A stretch of 64,000 bases of DNA, taken from assembly GCA_965199725.1 (NCBI GenBank), contig OZ241321.1, positions 1,426,001 to 1,490,000 on the forward strand, in the 5' to 3' direction. Source of the DNA: G965199725 sp965199725. Its GTDB lineage: Bacteria; Pseudomonadota; Gammaproteobacteria; Nitrosococcales; Methylophagaceae. Of the stretch, positions 28,194-37,602 are shown one piece after another (the stretch's first letter is position 1; each line of letters begins with the position of its first letter). The position numbers and the translations under genes were made by a program. The notes under the pieces were generated by a model, which saw nothing but the letters and a program-made list of their open reading frames with translations, ran no database searches and was not told the DNA's origin.

Positions 28194-29112
28194 TGTTAGA
28201 TTTAAAGGTGTCTTTTTTCATTAAACTTAAGAGTAATATTTTGAGTTTAGATATTTTTAACAAGGCACGCTTATCAAGCTTAACTGCTTTCAGGTAATAT
28301 CTCTGCGCTAAAGAATAAGCTCCGGCACGATAAGCCAATCCTGTTAAAGACAGGCATCTTTTCAGCAAATATTGATGCCTGTAAGCCATGAAATTAGTTG
28401 GCAGAATTTTGGCATCAAACACTACATCAACCATATCAGTGCCAATAGCGTGGGCATGGTCAAAGCTGTGGCGCAGGCTGTCATCATGTTTGTGAATTCT
28501 AACCATTGGCTTTTGTACCAATACCGTGTCAAACAGCGCTAATATTTGACTATACATGGGAATATCCTCGGTACTGCGCAATTTTTGTGGAAACTGTAAT
28601 TGACTAAAAACGCTGCGATGAAGACAATAGCTGCCAGCAGATATAGATAGTTGCTTAAATAAATAGGCATAAAATAAAGATTCTCTGGTAGTTTTTAACC
28701 TAGTATTAGTTTTGCGTTCACGGATGTAACCAGCTTTATCTATTGATTGGTGTTCGCCAATAATAAATTGTTTATTGGGGTAGGCTAGAATAGCTTCACG
28801 ATAGTAGTGTAATGAATGAGATATCAGTTCATCATCAGCATCAAGAAAAATCAGGTATTCACCGCTGCTGTTATTTACCCCAGCATTGCGTGACGTTGCT
28901 AACCCCTTATTATCCTGATAAAAATAACTGATGCTGTCATTGTCTTCTAGTAGTGGCTTGATGACTTCTTTGGTGTTGTCATCAGAGCCGTCGTCAATGA
29001 CAATGATTTCAAAATCATCACCAGCCTGATTTAGACATGAGTTAACTGCTCTTGGCAGATATTCAGCATAATTATAGCTAGGTATGATAATGCTAAAAAG
29101 ACAGGTTGACAC
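28183..29112 (-). CDS. GT2-family glycosyltransferase
   Basis: A 309-aa GT-A-fold enzyme. SIIIPSYNYAEYLPRAVNSCL at residues 7-27 and FEIIVIDDGSDDNTKE lead to the DxD motif in YLIFLDADDELI (about residue 95). No membrane span is predicted, so it would act on a lipid-linked or core sugar acceptor at the cytoplasmic face. It starts with GTG at 29112 behind a GAGGG site. The position inside the core cluster suggests it adds an outer-core sugar; the sugar is not decided by the sequence. Confidence 0.92.
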   Translation of the reverse strand: MSTCLFSIIIPSYNYAEYLPRAVNSCLNQAGDDFEIIVIDDGSDDNTKEVIKPLLEDNDSISYFYQDNKGLATSRNAGVNNSSGEYLIFLDADDELISHSLHYYREAILAYPNKQFIIGEHQSIDKAGYIRERKTNTRLKTTRESLFYAYLFKQLSISAGSYCLHRSVFSQLQFPQKLRSTEDIPMYSQILALFDTVLVQKPMVRIHKHDDSLRHSFDHAHAIGTDMVDVVFDAKILPTNFMAYRHQYLLKRCLSLTGLAYRAGAYSLAQRYYLKAVKLDKRALLKISKLKILLLSLMKKDTFKSNIRK

Positions 29113-29227
29113 GTATGGCCCTCGTTAAGTGTTATCTTAAGTGAACAACAGATGTTAATGATAACGTGCGCCATCGTAATACAACAAGGTACAATTTAAC
29201 TGTGCTTAACGTGTTAGAGGTTTTGTT

Positions 29228-30358
29228 TTGAAACTTGCTGTCTGCTTATATAAGTATTTTCCTTTTGGCGGCTTAGCCCGTGATTGCCTCCATATTACAA
29301 TGATTTGCCGTGATCGTGGCTATGATATTGATATATATACAATGGCCTGGCAGGGAGATATTCCCGCAGGGCTTAACATTAACACTATTCCGTTTCGGGG
29401 GTGGACAAATCACGGTAGGATTGCTTCATTTATAAACACAGTTTCGCCGATATTGGTCTCAGGAAGATATGATTTAGTGATCGGATTTAATAAAATGCCG
29501 GGATTAGATTTATATTATGCATCAGACCCGTGTTATCTTGACCGGGCAAAAAGTAAGCCTGCTTATTTTATACAAAAATTGAGTCGGCGTATGCAGTTTT
29601 ATATCAAATGCGAACGCGCTGTATTTGGCAAGCAAAGCAAGACCGTATCTTTGTTGCTTAGCGATGGGCAGCGCGATTTATTCAGGCTGAATTATGGTAC
29701 ACCGGATAATCGTCTGTTGATGTTGCCACCAGGTATTGATAAAAGCAGAAAGCGTCCAGATAATTGGTTTGAGATTAGGTCAAGATTGCGTCATCAGTTT
29801 GGTATTGGGGGTGATGATACGCTGTTGTTAATGATTGGCACTGCATTTAAAACCAAGGGCGTTGATCGTGCTATCTCTGCACTGGCAACACTGCCGATCA
29901 GTATGCAAATAAAAACACAGTTATTGATTATTGGTGATGGTAATGCTAAGCCTTACCAAAAAATGGCCCGCCACTACCAATTGGAAAAACAGGTACAGTT
30001 TCTTGGTGGACGTACAGATGTGCCTGATTTTTTATTAGCAGCGGATATTTTGTTGCATCCTGCCAGAAAAGAAAACACGGGCACGGTTATTTTAGAGGCA
30101 ATGGTAGCTGGCTTGCCAGTATTGGTAACCGGCGTTTGTGGGTACGCTGCGCATGTGAAGAACGCTGATGCAGGCATAGTTTTACCTGCACTTTTTAAAC
30201 AAAGCATACTCAATGCCCAGCTTTATGAGATGTTACTGGGTGATAAAGTTAATTGGTCAAATAATGCATTGAAATATGCAGACACAGCAGATCTGTATGG
30301 TACGCCAGAGAAGGTCGTTGACATTATTGACAGGCTGGTTGTAGCACGGCGCTTGTAA
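29228..30358 (+). CDS. waaG: LPS core glucosyltransferase I WaaG
   Basis: A 376-aa GT4-family enzyme that adds the first glucose-type sugar to the heptose core. Family features are the N-terminal KYFPFGGLARDCLHI, the SPILVSGRYDLVIGFNKMPGLD segment, and in the C-terminal domain GTAFKTKGVDRAI and HPARKENTGTVILEAMVAGLPV, with the nucleotide-sugar Glu. It starts at the TTG at 29228 after an AGAGG site, because the family begins MKLAxxLYKYFPFGG at exactly that residue. The next gene begins directly after its stop codon. Confidence 0.95.
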   Translation: MKLAVCLYKYFPFGGLARDCLHITMICRDRGYDIDIYTMAWQGDIPAGLNINTIPFRGWTNHGRIASFINTVSPILVSGRYDLVIGFNKMPGLDLYYASDPCYLDRAKSKPAYFIQKLSRRMQFYIKCERAVFGKQSKTVSLLLSDGQRDLFRLNYGTPDNRLLMLPPGIDKSRKRPDNWFEIRSRLRHQFGIGGDDTLLLMIGTAFKTKGVDRAISALATLPISMQIKTQLLIIGDGNAKPYQKMARHYQLEKQVQFLGGRTDVPDFLLAADILLHPARKENTGTVILEAMVAGLPVLVTGVCGYAAHVKNADAGIVLPALFKQSILNAQLYEMLLGDKVNWSNNALKYADTADLYGTPEKVVDIIDRLVVARRL

Positions 30359-31153
30359 ATGTTTCCATTTTTTAAGACATGGCACATTTTGTCGGCAGCA
30401 AACAAGTCTGCTGTTACATCTTATTTTCCTTCACTGGACGCCATATTTAAATTAGATGGCAAGATTATATCCAGAAGTGAACAAAGTGAAATATTTGTCC
30501 AAAAAATTGCTGGTAATACTTATTTTATTAAACGGTATTTTTGCTCAAAGGGTCTTGCTAGTTGGTTTGGATGGTCACGTTTTCATTTAGAAGTAAAAAA
30601 TCAACAATGGTTTAGTCAGATAGGTATTCCTGCCGCTCAGATTATTTTATATGGCGAAGAACGCCTTTTATTGAAAACGCTGCGTGGCGTATTAATAACA
30701 AAGGGTATTGTCAATTGCAGAGAGCTATCAGCCATTGCAGGCAACGCGCCGGACAATTTTCGCCAAACATATTGGCGTAATGAGATACTATATCAAATTG
30801 CTGATATTGTGGCAGCCTTGCACCGCAAGCGTTTTTGCCATAATGATTTACATTGGCGAAATATATTAGTGGAGCAGTATGTTGATGGTAAGCCAACGGT
30901 TTATTTGATAGATTGTCCGTCAGGTAAAAAACTTATCTGGCCATTGTTAGGCTATCGCAAATGTAAGGACCTTGCCAGTCTGGATAAGCTGGCACCAAGT
31001 TATTTGAGCCGTACCCAGAGGCTGCGATTTTTGCTAAGATACTGTGGGGTTAAGAGCTTAACGCAAAAGGAAAAACATACTATACGTACAGTGCTACGCC
31101 ATAAAGAAAACAGAATAAAACGCAAAATGAAAGAAAAGAGTAAATGGCTATAG
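30359..31153 (+). CDS. LPS kinase-like protein (WaaP/InaA superfamily)
   Basis: A 264-aa kinase-like protein. The Lys strand is NTYFIKRYFCSKGLASW, the catalytic loop is KRFCHNDLHWRNILV (HND with conserved Asp and Asn), and the metal site is VYLIDCPSGKK. It abuts waaG with no gap (TAA then ATG), so it is in the same operon and probably phosphorylates a core heptose, as WapP-type kinases do. Its 3' end overlaps the convergent yrbL gene by 6 bp. Confidence 0.88.
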   Translation: MFPFFKTWHILSAANKSAVTSYFPSLDAIFKLDGKIISRSEQSEIFVQKIAGNTYFIKRYFCSKGLASWFGWSRFHLEVKNQQWFSQIGIPAAQIILYGEERLLLKTLRGVLITKGIVNCRELSAIAGNAPDNFRQTYWRNEILYQIADIVAALHRKRFCHNDLHWRNILVEQYVDGKPTVYLIDCPSGKKLIWPLLGYRKCKDLASLDKLAPSYLSRTQRLRFLLRYCGVKSLTQKEKHTIRTVLRHKENRIKRKMKEKSKWL

Positions 31154-31705
31154 TGTTAATGTAGCCATAAATCTATTCCAGCGACGAATAATCTTTTTTC
31201 TGGCTAAAAAGTGAATATAATTGCAGATGGGGATAAAATCGGCATTGCCTATATTATCAATAATAACCAGTTTACCTTTGCCTGCTTGAGCGCGTTGGTA
31301 CAGAATGTTTTTTGGCTTTAGCTTCATTGGGATAATGGCGTATTTCAGCAGGTAGTTTTTTAGTTCAGACAAAGTGGATATTAAATTATTGGCGCGCTGC
31401 TCAGTAAAATAATCATCAACTAGATAATGTTCTAATGTGTTGGATATATTGCCATCATGATCACGAATTAAATCAAATAGTGCACCTGATCCCAAGTTGG
31501 TATCAATGTTTCCATAGAATTTTGGTAACAGTTCCCAACTGATATGTCGTCTCTGCAGCAATTTGTAATAGTGTTGTTCGCGTTTTGTTTCTTGATTGTC
31601 ACCATAGGTCACCACTTTAATGCACAAATGATCATGATCAGGATGGACAAAGCATTCACGATGCAACCCCTTACCAAATTTTTTATCAGGGTCAAGCAGG
31701 ATCAT
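31148..31705 (-). CDS. yrbL: YrbL-like kinase-fold protein
   Basis: A 185-aa protein of the PhoP-network YrbL family. The family start FGKGLHRECFVHPDHDHLCIKVV and the block KPKNILYQ...LVIIDNIGN are both seen. Relative to active kinases the catalytic HxD is replaced (IPMKLKPKNIL), so it may be a pseudokinase or work differently; E. coli YrbL is likewise divergent. It overlaps the carbamoyltransferase stop by 4 bp (ATGA), so it is the last gene of the long minus-strand core operon. Confidence 0.85.
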   Translation of the reverse strand: MILLDPDKKFGKGLHRECFVHPDHDHLCIKVVTYGDNQETKREQHYYKLLQRRHISWELLPKFYGNIDTNLGSGALFDLIRDHDGNISNTLEHYLVDDYFTEQRANNLISTLSELKNYLLKYAIIPMKLKPKNILYQRAQAGKGKLVIIDNIGNADFIPICNYIHFLARKKIIRRWNRFMATLTL

Positions 31706-33426
31706 TGTTTGGTAATCAGTAGGTCTTCCATAGCCAGATACTCAAGATCAGAGCCGTAGAACATATTAAGCGCATCAGCCGGGCTACACACCATAGGCTC
31801 ACCCCGGCGGTTAAGCGACGTGTTAAGCAAAATTCCATTGCCGGTTAATTTTTCCATTTCTTTTAACAATGCATAATATCTTGGATTAGTAGCTTGAGTG
31901 ACAATTTGTGCCCTTGCAGTACCATCTTCATGTACAACCTCTGGAATACGGATGCGCCAATCATCAGCAACATCAAAAGTAAATGTCATAAAAGGGCTGG
32001 GATGGTCTGTTTGTAGTATTTCTACAGCGATCGTATCTAAAATGCTGGGGCAGAAGGGTCGCCAACGTTCACGGTATTTTATTTGTGCATTGATTTTGTC
32101 GGCAACACCAGGGTGACTAGGGTTGCCGAGAATGCTACGGTTGCCTAATGCACGAGGGCCGAATTCCATCCGACCCTGGAACCATGATACTGGGTTGCCA
32201 GCATGGATAATTTCAGCAGTCCGTCTAACAATATCATCTAGTTTTTTCCAGATTACGTTTCTAGAGTAAGCAGTGCATGCTTCAATGCATTGCGCTGTAG
32301 TATAGCTTGGGCCAAGGTATACATGATCCATTTTTTCAACAGGTATGTCCATTTTTTGCGAGACATAGCTAGCGGCACCAATGGCAGTACCAGCATCACT
32401 GGCGGCAGGCTGAACAAAAAGTTCTTTGACTCCTGGTAGCGCGATAATACGCTGATTGAGTTTGACATTTAACGCAACACCACCAGCAAAGCACACTTTG
32501 CCCGTTTCTTTGATGATATTACCCAAATAATAATCAATCAGATATAACGCAGTTTTTTCCAATAAATCTTGGATGCTGGCTGCATAATCAACGTAAGGAT
32601 CATCAATATCATCACCAGCACGTATCGGGCCAAGCCAGTCAATTAACTGGCGGGAGAAGAAATGACCTTTGCCTTCTTTCTTGTATCGCCTTAAACCGAC
32701 AGTATTGATAAGTTTGTTATTAACTTTAAATTGACCATTACCATAGGTAATCAGACGAGAAAAATCAAAACGTTTCGCACTACCGTAAGGCGCCATGCCC
32801 ATCACCTTAAATTCACCGTCCAGCATGTCAAATCCAAGTAACTCAGTCAGCGCACCATACATGCCACCAAGTGAATCGGGATCGTAGAATTCCTTAATTT
32901 TATGAATTTTGCCATGTTCACCGTAACCAAAAAATGTGGTGGTATACTCACCTTTACCATCAATACCAATAATGGCTGTTTTTTCACTGAAACCACTAAG
33001 ATGATAGGCGCTACTGGCATGAGCGAGATGATGTTCTACCGCCATAAATTTAACGCGTCTGCTATTTATACCAAGTCTATCAAGCATTTTCATTACGTTA
33101 CGATAATTACGCCAGTAACGTCGGTTGCCATTAAATAATGCTGTTAACGCGCGATCAGGTGCATACCAGTGACGCTTGGCATAATGCCAGCGAGCCGGTG
33201 ATGTAAGGCTAATTTGGGCATAGGGAAACGCGACAATATCAACATGATCAGGCTTAATGTTGCCCTGCTTAAGGCAAAAACTTGCTGCTTGCAAAGGCAG
33301 TTTGCCTTTGGCATGTTTATCACGCAGAAAACGTTCTTCTTCTGCGGCAGCAACCAATGTACCATCAATATACAGCGCGGCCGAGGCATCGTGACTGACT
33401 GCACCAGATAGGCCTAATATGATCAT
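31702..33426 (-). CDS. Carbamoyltransferase (TobZ/CmcH/NodU family)
   Basis: A 574-aa enzyme that makes a carbamoyl adenylate from carbamoyl phosphate and ATP, then transfers the carbamoyl group to a sugar hydroxyl. The N-terminal Kae1-like domain has LGLSGAVSHDASAALY and the metal ligands HHLAHASSAYH; further on are GIDGKGEYTTTFFGYG and FAGGVALNVKLNQRI. The C-terminal YrdC-like half has WFQGRMEFGPRALGNRSILG. Carbamoylation of inner-core heptose is known in Pseudomonas, and the kinase neighbours suggest the same role. Coupled to yrbL. Confidence 0.93.
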   Translation of the reverse strand: MIILGLSGAVSHDASAALYIDGTLVAAAEEERFLRDKHAKGKLPLQAASFCLKQGNIKPDHVDIVAFPYAQISLTSPARWHYAKRHWYAPDRALTALFNGNRRYWRNYRNVMKMLDRLGINSRRVKFMAVEHHLAHASSAYHLSGFSEKTAIIGIDGKGEYTTTFFGYGEHGKIHKIKEFYDPDSLGGMYGALTELLGFDMLDGEFKVMGMAPYGSAKRFDFSRLITYGNGQFKVNNKLINTVGLRRYKKEGKGHFFSRQLIDWLGPIRAGDDIDDPYVDYAASIQDLLEKTALYLIDYYLGNIIKETGKVCFAGGVALNVKLNQRIIALPGVKELFVQPAASDAGTAIGAASYVSQKMDIPVEKMDHVYLGPSYTTAQCIEACTAYSRNVIWKKLDDIVRRTAEIIHAGNPVSWFQGRMEFGPRALGNRSILGNPSHPGVADKINAQIKYRERWRPFCPSILDTIAVEILQTDHPSPFMTFTFDVADDWRIRIPEVVHEDGTARAQIVTQATNPRYYALLKEMEKLTGNGILLNTSLNRRGEPMVCSPADALNMFYGSDLEYLAMEDLLITKQ

Positions 33427-33497
33427 ATGGTTAAGATTTCTTCTGTTAACTTTTCAAGCTTAGGTATTTTAGTATAACAAGTGGCGATTGATGTGGG

Positions 33498-34274
33498 TTA
33501 TTCGTGTTTGCGCCGTGCTCTTTTTTCTACTGATTTGATTAGTGTTTTTGATCTGGTAGAAAGCTTTTTTTCTTGTGTATATGCCTTAAATAGTGCTATC
33601 TGATCCTGCGTTAACCAGTGTCCAGCATGTTTGTGCAGTGTATAAATATCCCTGAACATGGCCCGTTTTTTGCACAGGCGCCACTTTAATTTCTCCAGAT
33701 CAATTATTCTAATATCCCATGATGTGCCAACTGGTTTAACAAAAATATGTTTTGGATAACAGCAATTATGTTGAAAATGATGGTGATGTAGCGACCGTAA
33801 TGTATTGGCGATAGCCATCAACAATTTACGTTTATGCGCAATATTGCGCACTAAATCACCAGACGGCAATAGCTTGTTAGAAGAAAGTGGGACGTAACCG
33901 GTTAAGGCTTTTGTAATCAAGATGGCTTGTAGTTTGCCATGGCTAATACGCTTAGCAAAAAATACTGGTTCAACAGTGGGTAGGTTATATTTTTTCATAC
34001 GCAAGATATTGCAAAACTCACGCTGTAACGTTGGTATGCCTCGCAATGGGTGGCATACTGTTTTAGTAGCATGATTTTCCTGACGTTTGATAAATATGCT
34101 GGTGTTGTCTTGTCTAGTAGTTAAATCAATGTTGACGACTCCGCTCCAGCCGCCACGGCACCTATTAGGCTGTTCAAACCAACTAGTTTTTAACTGCCAT
34201 ATTGCATCAAAACTTCCCAGGTGATTATCAGTTAAGCGTGTTTGCCACTCTTTATGCCAGTAAGCTTCATCCAT
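33498..34274 (-). CDS. InaA/WapQ-type LPS kinase-like protein
   Basis: A 258-aa protein of the lipopolysaccharide-kinase superfamily. It has TSIFIKRQENHATKT as its Lys strand, LQREFCNILRMKKYNLPT, and the characteristic HHHFQHNCCYPKHIFVK loop with IRIIDLEKLKWR. The loop lacks the usual HxD Asp (HNCCYPKH), a trait shared by the InaA branch. Its start is 3 bp from the glycosyltransferase stop and 71 bp separate it from the carbamoyltransferase, consistent with one operon. Confidence 0.87.
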   Translation of the reverse strand: MDEAYWHKEWQTRLTDNHLGSFDAIWQLKTSWFEQPNRCRGGWSGVVNIDLTTRQDNTSIFIKRQENHATKTVCHPLRGIPTLQREFCNILRMKKYNLPTVEPVFFAKRISHGKLQAILITKALTGYVPLSSNKLLPSGDLVRNIAHKRKLLMAIANTLRSLHHHHFQHNCCYPKHIFVKPVGTSWDIRIIDLEKLKWRLCKKRAMFRDIYTLHKHAGHWLTQDQIALFKAYTQEKKLSTRSKTLIKSVEKRARRKHE

Positions 34275-34277
34275 CAG

Positions 34278-35756
34278 CTAGTTCGGTAGTGTCCTATAAA
34301 TGCACACTTCACCACTGCGCTTCCTCCCCTGGCAATATATTTGCACTAATTTCATGTTGGTCAATAGTGCGTCTACTTGTGTGTCTTTGCGTTTTTTAAA
34401 TATAATTAAGTGGTCATAGCGTTGATAGTTTTTTCGTATATTTTCAATACTGTCATTATAGTTTATTTTTGCTCCTGCTTGCCGACTTTGATAGTAATAT
34501 TCAATTATGTTGTTATTAGTCAACACAGCGCTATTTTTGGGTAGATTATCACTGGCCCATATCGCCACCTCTTTGAGGTATGGCTTAGGGCGTGAACTGG
34601 TTGTTCCATCAATCAAGTTAGCTAAGAATACGGTACCGACGATACCAAGCAATAGTTTATTATTCGATATCCATGCCTGTTCTATCATCTGCGTTAATCT
34701 TGGCAACATAAGCAGCAATAGACTGATTAATATCGTCATGGTATAGCGTGTTGATATAAAATAATGCGAAAATACAAATACTATTAATGGTATTGTACTG
34801 AGCGCTACTAAGTAACGAATTAATCCTTGATAGGGCGAAGTATATATTGGCTGGCCTTGCCAACAACTGATTATAAAAAGGCCAATATAGCTAAATGACA
34901 TTGCTTTTATGATTTTAAATACCAGCATAGAAACAAGACTAGCACTAAGTATAAGTGTGCTGTATTTGGCTGCATTAGGGTCAAGCACTTGAGTTGCTAT
35001 TATTGATACTCTGTCATTAAACTCGACTGATATATTAGACATCATCAATAGTATATGCTTGGCTTTGAAGAATATATCTGGTATTTCTGTACTAACCAGC
35101 ATTGCTGGAATAACACCAATAATCAGTAAATAATTGAGCTGGATATAGCGGATAAAAGCTGTTTTGGGTGTATGTAGAATAAACAAATACAGCGGTAACC
35201 CAAGCACAATAACGATACCTTCTATGCGAAACAGAAAAGCAGTAACAACAGCCAGTTGCCAATATGTGGCATTTCTTAAGGTTGGTTTTTCAATGAATGT
35301 CATAAAGCGATATAATGCCAAACTAAAAAAAGCCCAATAACCGAAATCACGGATAATAAACTCACGGTATTCATTAAATGAATGGAAGCAGGCAAGTACA
35401 ATAGCGGCAATTGCAACTTTTTTATAGTCAGGCAGTATTTTTTTACTGATTAGCAACAATGTATCAAGCAGCAGTATAAACAGTAGCCCATTGACTGCAT
35501 AAGCGACGGTTTCAAAAGATAAGAATGTAGCTTTATGGATATAAGCAATCATGATGGAAAAGAAAGGCCAGGGGTTATATACGATAATTTTTGCTAGCCC
35601 AGATTCAAGATAAGCTTCAGCCGTACTTATGTAGAGTATGCCGTCATTATTTATGTTACTGCCGTAATAGGTAAATATTGACAGGCACAAGCTTGCCAGT
35701 GCAGTCAGTAAGCGAATTTGATAAAAGTGATTATCAGTAAGGTTTATTCTGTGCAT
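34278..35756 (-). CDS. Multi-span GT-C type glycosyltransferase-like membrane protein
   Basis: A 492-aa protein with about ten hydrophobic spans and a short soluble C-terminal region. The first loop has NNDGILYISTAEAYLESG and then WPFFSIMIAYIH, resembling the acidic loop of GT39/GT83-type enzymes that use polyprenyl-linked sugars at the periplasmic face. Specific activity is unknown. It overlaps waaF by 13 bp, so it probably modifies the core in the same pathway. Confidence 0.75.
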   Translation of the reverse strand: MHRINLTDNHFYQIRLLTALASLCLSIFTYYGSNINNDGILYISTAEAYLESGLAKIIVYNPWPFFSIMIAYIHKATFLSFETVAYAVNGLLFILLLDTLLLISKKILPDYKKVAIAAIVLACFHSFNEYREFIIRDFGYWAFFSLALYRFMTFIEKPTLRNATYWQLAVVTAFLFRIEGIVIVLGLPLYLFILHTPKTAFIRYIQLNYLLIIGVIPAMLVSTEIPDIFFKAKHILLMMSNISVEFNDRVSIIATQVLDPNAAKYSTLILSASLVSMLVFKIIKAMSFSYIGLFIISCWQGQPIYTSPYQGLIRYLVALSTIPLIVFVFSHYFISTRYTMTILISLLLLMLPRLTQMIEQAWISNNKLLLGIVGTVFLANLIDGTTSSRPKPYLKEVAIWASDNLPKNSAVLTNNNIIEYYYQSRQAGAKINYNDSIENIRKNYQRYDHLIIFKKRKDTQVDALLTNMKLVQIYCQGRKRSGEVCIYRTLPN

Positions 35757-36781
35757 GAAATTGTTTTATTAATGAGATGAATAATGTGTTCACTGTTAAT
35801 ATGCTGCATGCAGTTATGATGCTGTTTTGGGCATGTTTGCTGAAAACAAGGGCCGCAATCTATTTCCAGTTGCATAATACGGGCATTATCAGCCAATGGT
35901 GGTGTAAAAGTGGGCGATGTCGGACCATAAATTGCAATAAGCGGCCTATGTAATGCAGCAGCAATATGCATCAGCCCAGAATCATTAGAGACTACTATAT
36001 CAGCAGTGGCAAGAAAATCAACGGCATCGCTTAATGTTGTTTTTCCGCACAGATTAAATGTATTAGATTGATAGGCCGATTTAATGCCAGCAACGATAAT
36101 ATTGGTGGTAGCGCAATCTGCTACCGATCCTAAAATAATTAATTGCCAGTTTTGCTCAAGTAGTCTGTTTGCTAATTCAGCGTAATGTTTTGCAGGCCAA
36201 CGCTTTGCGGAACCAAACTCAGCACCTGGGCAGAAAATAAGCCGTTTTTTTGATGGCGATAAAGGTATCTCAAAAGCGGGAGAGATGGGTTTAGTCACCA
36301 TACACGGCACAGCGTAGTTGGGTGCTAAGTGAGATTGATCTGCTGGATACGCTAGGGATACATAGCGTTGCACCATCATTGGCAAAGCCGTCGTATCCAA
36401 TATTCGTATATCATTGATTAACCCATAGCGCATTTCACCTCGCCAGCCAGTGCGCAGCGGAATATTAGCAAACCAAGGTATCAAGGCAGACTTCCATGAA
36501 TTGGGCAAAATGATAGCCTGATCATAGTGTTTGCCACGTAATTTGTACCCAAGTTTTTTGCGCACATTCCAGCCAAAAATGCCATGACCAACAGGCATAG
36601 TAATTACCTCATTAACTTCTGGCATTCGGCTGATCAAGGCCATTGTCCAGTTCATTGCGATAACATCAATAACTGTGCTGGAATTGTTAGCTTTGATTGT
36701 TTTAAACAATGATTGCGCCATCACCATATCGCCGATCCATGATGGCCCCACTATCAGGATTTTACTGATGGTTGAAGTCAC
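35744..36781 (-). CDS. waaF: ADP-heptose:LPS heptosyltransferase II WaaF
   Basis: A 345-aa GT9-family enzyme that adds the second heptose to the inner core. It has LIVGPSWIGDMVMAQSLF near the N-terminus, the C-domain motif FCPGAEFGSAKRWPAKHYAEL, and VVSNDSGLMHIAAALHRPL with YGPTSP, which bind ADP-heptose. The C-terminal QLEIDCGPCFQQTCPKQHHNCM is typical of WaaF. It is 3 bp after the zip stop codon and overlaps the next gene, within the minus-strand operon. waaC is not in the window. Confidence 0.95.
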   Translation of the reverse strand: MTSTISKILIVGPSWIGDMVMAQSLFKTIKANNSSTVIDVIAMNWTMALISRMPEVNEVITMPVGHGIFGWNVRKKLGYKLRGKHYDQAIILPNSWKSALIPWFANIPLRTGWRGEMRYGLINDIRILDTTALPMMVQRYVSLAYPADQSHLAPNYAVPCMVTKPISPAFEIPLSPSKKRLIFCPGAEFGSAKRWPAKHYAELANRLLEQNWQLIILGSVADCATTNIIVAGIKSAYQSNTFNLCGKTTLSDAVDFLATADIVVSNDSGLMHIAAALHRPLIAIYGPTSPTFTPPLADNARIMQLEIDCGPCFQQTCPKQHHNCMQHINSEHIIHLINKTISCTE

Positions 36782-36784
36782 AGA

Positions 36785-37567
36785 CTAATGTAAAGCACTG
36801 TGAGTGATGTAGATGAAAAATGCCCCAGCAGCGATTAACCCAATTTGTTGGAACATTTCTGAGAGTTTGGTTTTATTGTGCAAGCCTGGAATCAGATCGG
36901 CGACAGCAATATAAATAAAGCTGGAAGCTGCTATTAGAATGACATATGGTAAAATTTGCTGCATATTGCTTAATGCAAAATAGGCAAGTAATGCGCCAGC
37001 TACGGTACCAAGACTGGACAAAATATTGTAGCAAAGCGCCTTGCTGCGACTAAAGCCGCTGTGTAGTAAAATGATAAAATCACCAAGCTCTTGCGGGACT
37101 TCATGAGTAGCAATCGCAATCGCAGTGACTATTCCTAAATGAAAATCGGTCATAAATGCAGCAGCAATTAAAATACCGTCAATAAAATTATGAATAGTAT
37201 CGCCGAATAAAATCAGCGTACCAGTCACTTGTTTATAGTTTTGGCGTTTGGTAAGTAAGTGGCCGTCGCAATGATTATGATGGCAATGGCGCCATATCAC
37301 CAATTTTTCCAGCAAAAAGAAGGTGAGCAAACTGAGTAATAATGTTAGACCAATATCATGAGAACTTATAGTTAATTCAGTTTCTAGAGCGTGCGGAATA
37401 AGCCCAAGAAAAGCAGTGCCAAGTAAGGCGCCAATAGCAATGCTAACCAAGTGGGGTAGCGCAATATTGCGTGCGTTATTAGTGAGCAGCAGGACGGTTG
37501 ATGCCAGTAAAATACCTAGCAAACTACCGATCAGACTAAAAGTAATAATCCAGAACAGTAATATCAT
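36785..37567 (-). CDS. ZIP-family metal transporter
   Basis: A 260-aa protein with eight hydrophobic spans. TM4 has FGDTIHNFIDGILIAAA and TM5 has IATHEVPQELGDFIILLH, the His/Asp/Glu metal path of ZIP transporters (HNxxD and HExPxE). A His-rich loop, HCHHNHCDGH, sits before TM4 and could collect zinc. Uptake of zinc or iron into the cytoplasm is likely. It lies between pgeF (35 bp) and waaF (3 bp), an unusual place for a metal transporter, and is probably only co-transcribed. Confidence 0.9.
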   Translation of the reverse strand: MILLFWIITFSLIGSLLGILLASTVLLLTNNARNIALPHLVSIAIGALLGTAFLGLIPHALETELTISSHDIGLTLLLSLLTFFLLEKLVIWRHCHHNHCDGHLLTKRQNYKQVTGTLILFGDTIHNFIDGILIAAAFMTDFHLGIVTAIAIATHEVPQELGDFIILLHSGFSRSKALCYNILSSLGTVAGALLAYFALSNMQQILPYVILIAASSFIYIAVADLIPGLHNKTKLSEMFQQIGLIAAGAFFIYITHSALH

Positions 37568-37602
37568 AGTAATTAAATGTAATTCCGCACCCGAATTATA
37601 CC

